DNA of 64,000 bases. Origin: Chrysogorgia sp. JL179-B06. Taxonomy: Eukaryota; Cnidaria; Anthozoa; Scleralcyonacea; Chrysogorgiidae. Every line of letters starts with the position of its first letter. The first letter of the stretch is position 1. The notes under the pieces were generated by a model that saw only the letters and a list, made by a program, of their open reading frames with translations, did no database searches and was not told the origin of the DNA. This document shows positions 62,898 through 64,000 of this stretch, one piece after another. The position numbers and the translations under genes are program-made. The stretch is from positions 952,501-1,016,500 of the forward strand of contig JAYKKM010000471.1 in the NCBI GenBank assembly GCA_035772405.1, in the 5' to 3' direction.

Positions 62898-63536
62898 ATG
62901 AAAACGCCTTTTAACATGCTAATTGTTGGTATGACAGCCTGTGGTAAAACACAACACCTCTTGGATATGATAGAGAAAGAATACATGAATCACTTCAAGT
63001 ATATCATTCTTATATGTCCAACATTTGAATGGAACAAAACGTACACAGAGTGGAAATACTTGAGAGACCCAGACTTTATCACTATTCAGTGTGAGCAAGA
63101 TAAGGTCAACGTAGTCCTTAAACACGTGACTGATACTTATAAAGGTAATAATTCACTAATAATATTAGATGATTGTGCTGGTGGGCAGGACGTTAAAAAC
63201 AGAACAAGCGAACTAGTGAAACTAGCCTTTAGCGCTAGACACTACAACCTATCCACAATAGTCATAACACAACAACTAACCTCAATTAGTAAACCATATC
63301 GTGAGAACATCTCGAAGTTAGTAACATTCTACAACCCTAACAGAAACGACATGAAAATTATCGTAGACGATTATCTCAACGGAGTCGATAAAAAGGAAAT
63401 TCAGAAAATAATAAAACAGTTGAAAGACAACGAGTACGCAAGATTGGAGATACTTCTAAGGCATCCATACTCATACGAAATAGTTATTCCGCAAAAACAA
63501 AACACACCGTATAATATAGGACATGCCAAAACGTAA
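62898..63536 (+). CDS. A32/FtsK-HerA-like packaging ATPase
   Basis: 212 residues. Walker A GMTACGKT at residues 11-18, Walker B SLIILDDCAGGQDV near 90-103, and TQQLTSISKPYRENISKL after it. The packaging motor for the linear genome. Preceded by TATAGTATTCTATATG. Its last 14 bases overlap the start of the next gene. The C-inv copy at 39563 ends 13 residues earlier. Confidence 0.88.
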   Translation: MKTPFNMLIVGMTACGKTQHLLDMIEKEYMNHFKYIILICPTFEWNKTYTEWKYLRDPDFITIQCEQDKVNVVLKHVTDTYKGNNSLIILDDCAGGQDVKNRTSELVKLAFSARHYNLSTIVITQQLTSISKPYRENISKLVTFYNPNRNDMKIIVDDYLNGVDKKEIQKIIKQLKDNEYARLEILLRHPYSYEIVIPQKQNTPYNIGHAKT

Positions 63537-64000
63537 GACAAAAAATCTCGAGACAATTGACGAACTCATTGAAGACATACAAGAAGCAGAACAGGAAGTG
63601 ATTGATGAGTCACAAACCAACACACCACAAGCCGATGACACTCCACAAACTGATGTAGACAAGAAAAGAGACGAACTAAGAAGACTCTCAGAGGATGGTG
63701 AGATAGACAAATCCGTCGCTTATCTCAAAAAGACCTCAGATAAAATTATCAACAAGATTTACGAAGAATGGGAGGTAAAAAGAATGGAGAAAGCGAACGT
63801 GTTTCTATGTGACCTTTTAATAAGTAAGTTCGCCCACGCGTTAGGAGGGTTCAACGCTATTGAATCACCTGAAAAGCTAGAAAAAGAGTTGATCACTGAC
63901 CAACTACTTAAAAGAGACGTAGAGAAGTTTATATCATACGTATCCCCCTACCTCCCTTGTTTAGGGTTGCTATCAGGTGGACTGACAACTAGTAAACACG
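63523..64000 (+). CDS. Conserved C-type protein of unknown function (cut by window end)
   Basis: Starts MPKRKTKNLETIDELIEDIQ, overlapping the ATPase stop, and stays open to the end of the window (159 codons). Segments KKTSDKIINKIYEEWEVKRM, NVFLCDLLISKFAHALGGFN and LPCLGLLSGGLTTSKH align with the C-inv gene at 39047. Basic and acidic N-terminus, hydrophobic C-terminal segment. Not recognised. Confidence 0.75.
   Translation, partial: MPKRKTKNLETIDELIEDIQEAEQEVIDESQTNTPQADDTPQTDVDKKRDELRRLSEDGEIDKSVAYLKKTSDKIINKIYEEWEVKRMEKANVFLCDLLISKFAHALGGFNAIESPEKLEKELITDQLLKRDVEKFISYVSPYLPCLGLLSGGLTTSKH

Larger units (their letters stand above)
47772..64000 (+). mobile_element. Polinton C2 (large, apparently intact, right end outside)
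   Basis: Begins AGTAGTATAGAAAGTGGGG directly after TGTAAC. Fifteen or more genes follow without a visible break over 16 kb. The left half is polymerase (plus) then a long minus-strand block; the right half is a plus-strand block with penton, integrase, membrane, capsid and ATPase genes. The right terminus is beyond 64000. Confidence 0.85.

Overview
The window looks like a repeat-dominated, AT-rich piece of an early-branching animal genome (sponge- or cnidarian-like). This rests on spliced genes with GT-AG introns, CACTA, hAT, Ty3/Gypsy, LINE and Penelope-like (PLE) pieces, long (TA)n tracts, and several Polinton/Maverick-type viral elements. No ordinary single-copy host gene was recognised. 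The organism assignment is inference.

Region by region. 1-480: (CA)n/(TA)n and a hammerhead ribozyme on the minus strand. 801-4440: a decayed Ty3/Gypsy pol. 4441-12190: non-coding, with a palindromic MITE, about 2 kb of an 8-bp minisatellite and a perfect 74-bp palindrome. 12191-13470: PLE and LINE fragments. 13836-27987: a 14-kb CACTA-like transposon bounded by matching CACAG terminal inverted repeats. It has a spliced Tnp2-like transposase (minus) and a divergent five-exon SAM-domain gene (plus). Intron 1 of the transposase holds a PLE GIY-YIG fragment, (TA)n tracts and a 4-copy, 230-bp tandem array in which every unit carries a complete hammerhead ribozyme (retrozyme-like). 28741-28998: another PLE fragment.

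30082-38436: a very AT-rich, decayed Polinton (element D) with integrase, penton-like, pX-like and major-capsid remnants. 38437-64000: a stack of related Polintons whose ends all begin AGTAGTATAGA and fold into terminal hairpins. Element C-inv (38437-43073, inverted, decayed) appears to be interrupted by C1 (43074-47771), which appears to be interrupted by the much better preserved C2 (47772 to beyond the window).

C2 encodes a protein-primed family B DNA polymerase, a small zinc-finger protein, a VLTF3-like late transcription factor, small membrane and coiled-coil proteins, a BRO-N + VRR-NUC-like + C2H2 fusion, a SLATT-like two-TM protein, a fibre-like protein with a concanavalin-like C-terminal region, a 552-residue protein with internal repeats, a penton-like protein, a chromodomain integrase, a membrane protein, a double-jelly-roll-type capsid candidate and a packaging ATPase. 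Polymerase and integrase would copy and insert the element. Capsid, penton, fibre and ATPase would build and fill a particle. VLTF3 plus TATA-like motifs just upstream of most starts suggest its own late transcription. C2 genes show no visible breaks, while copies of the same genes in C1 and C-inv carry stops and frameshifts.
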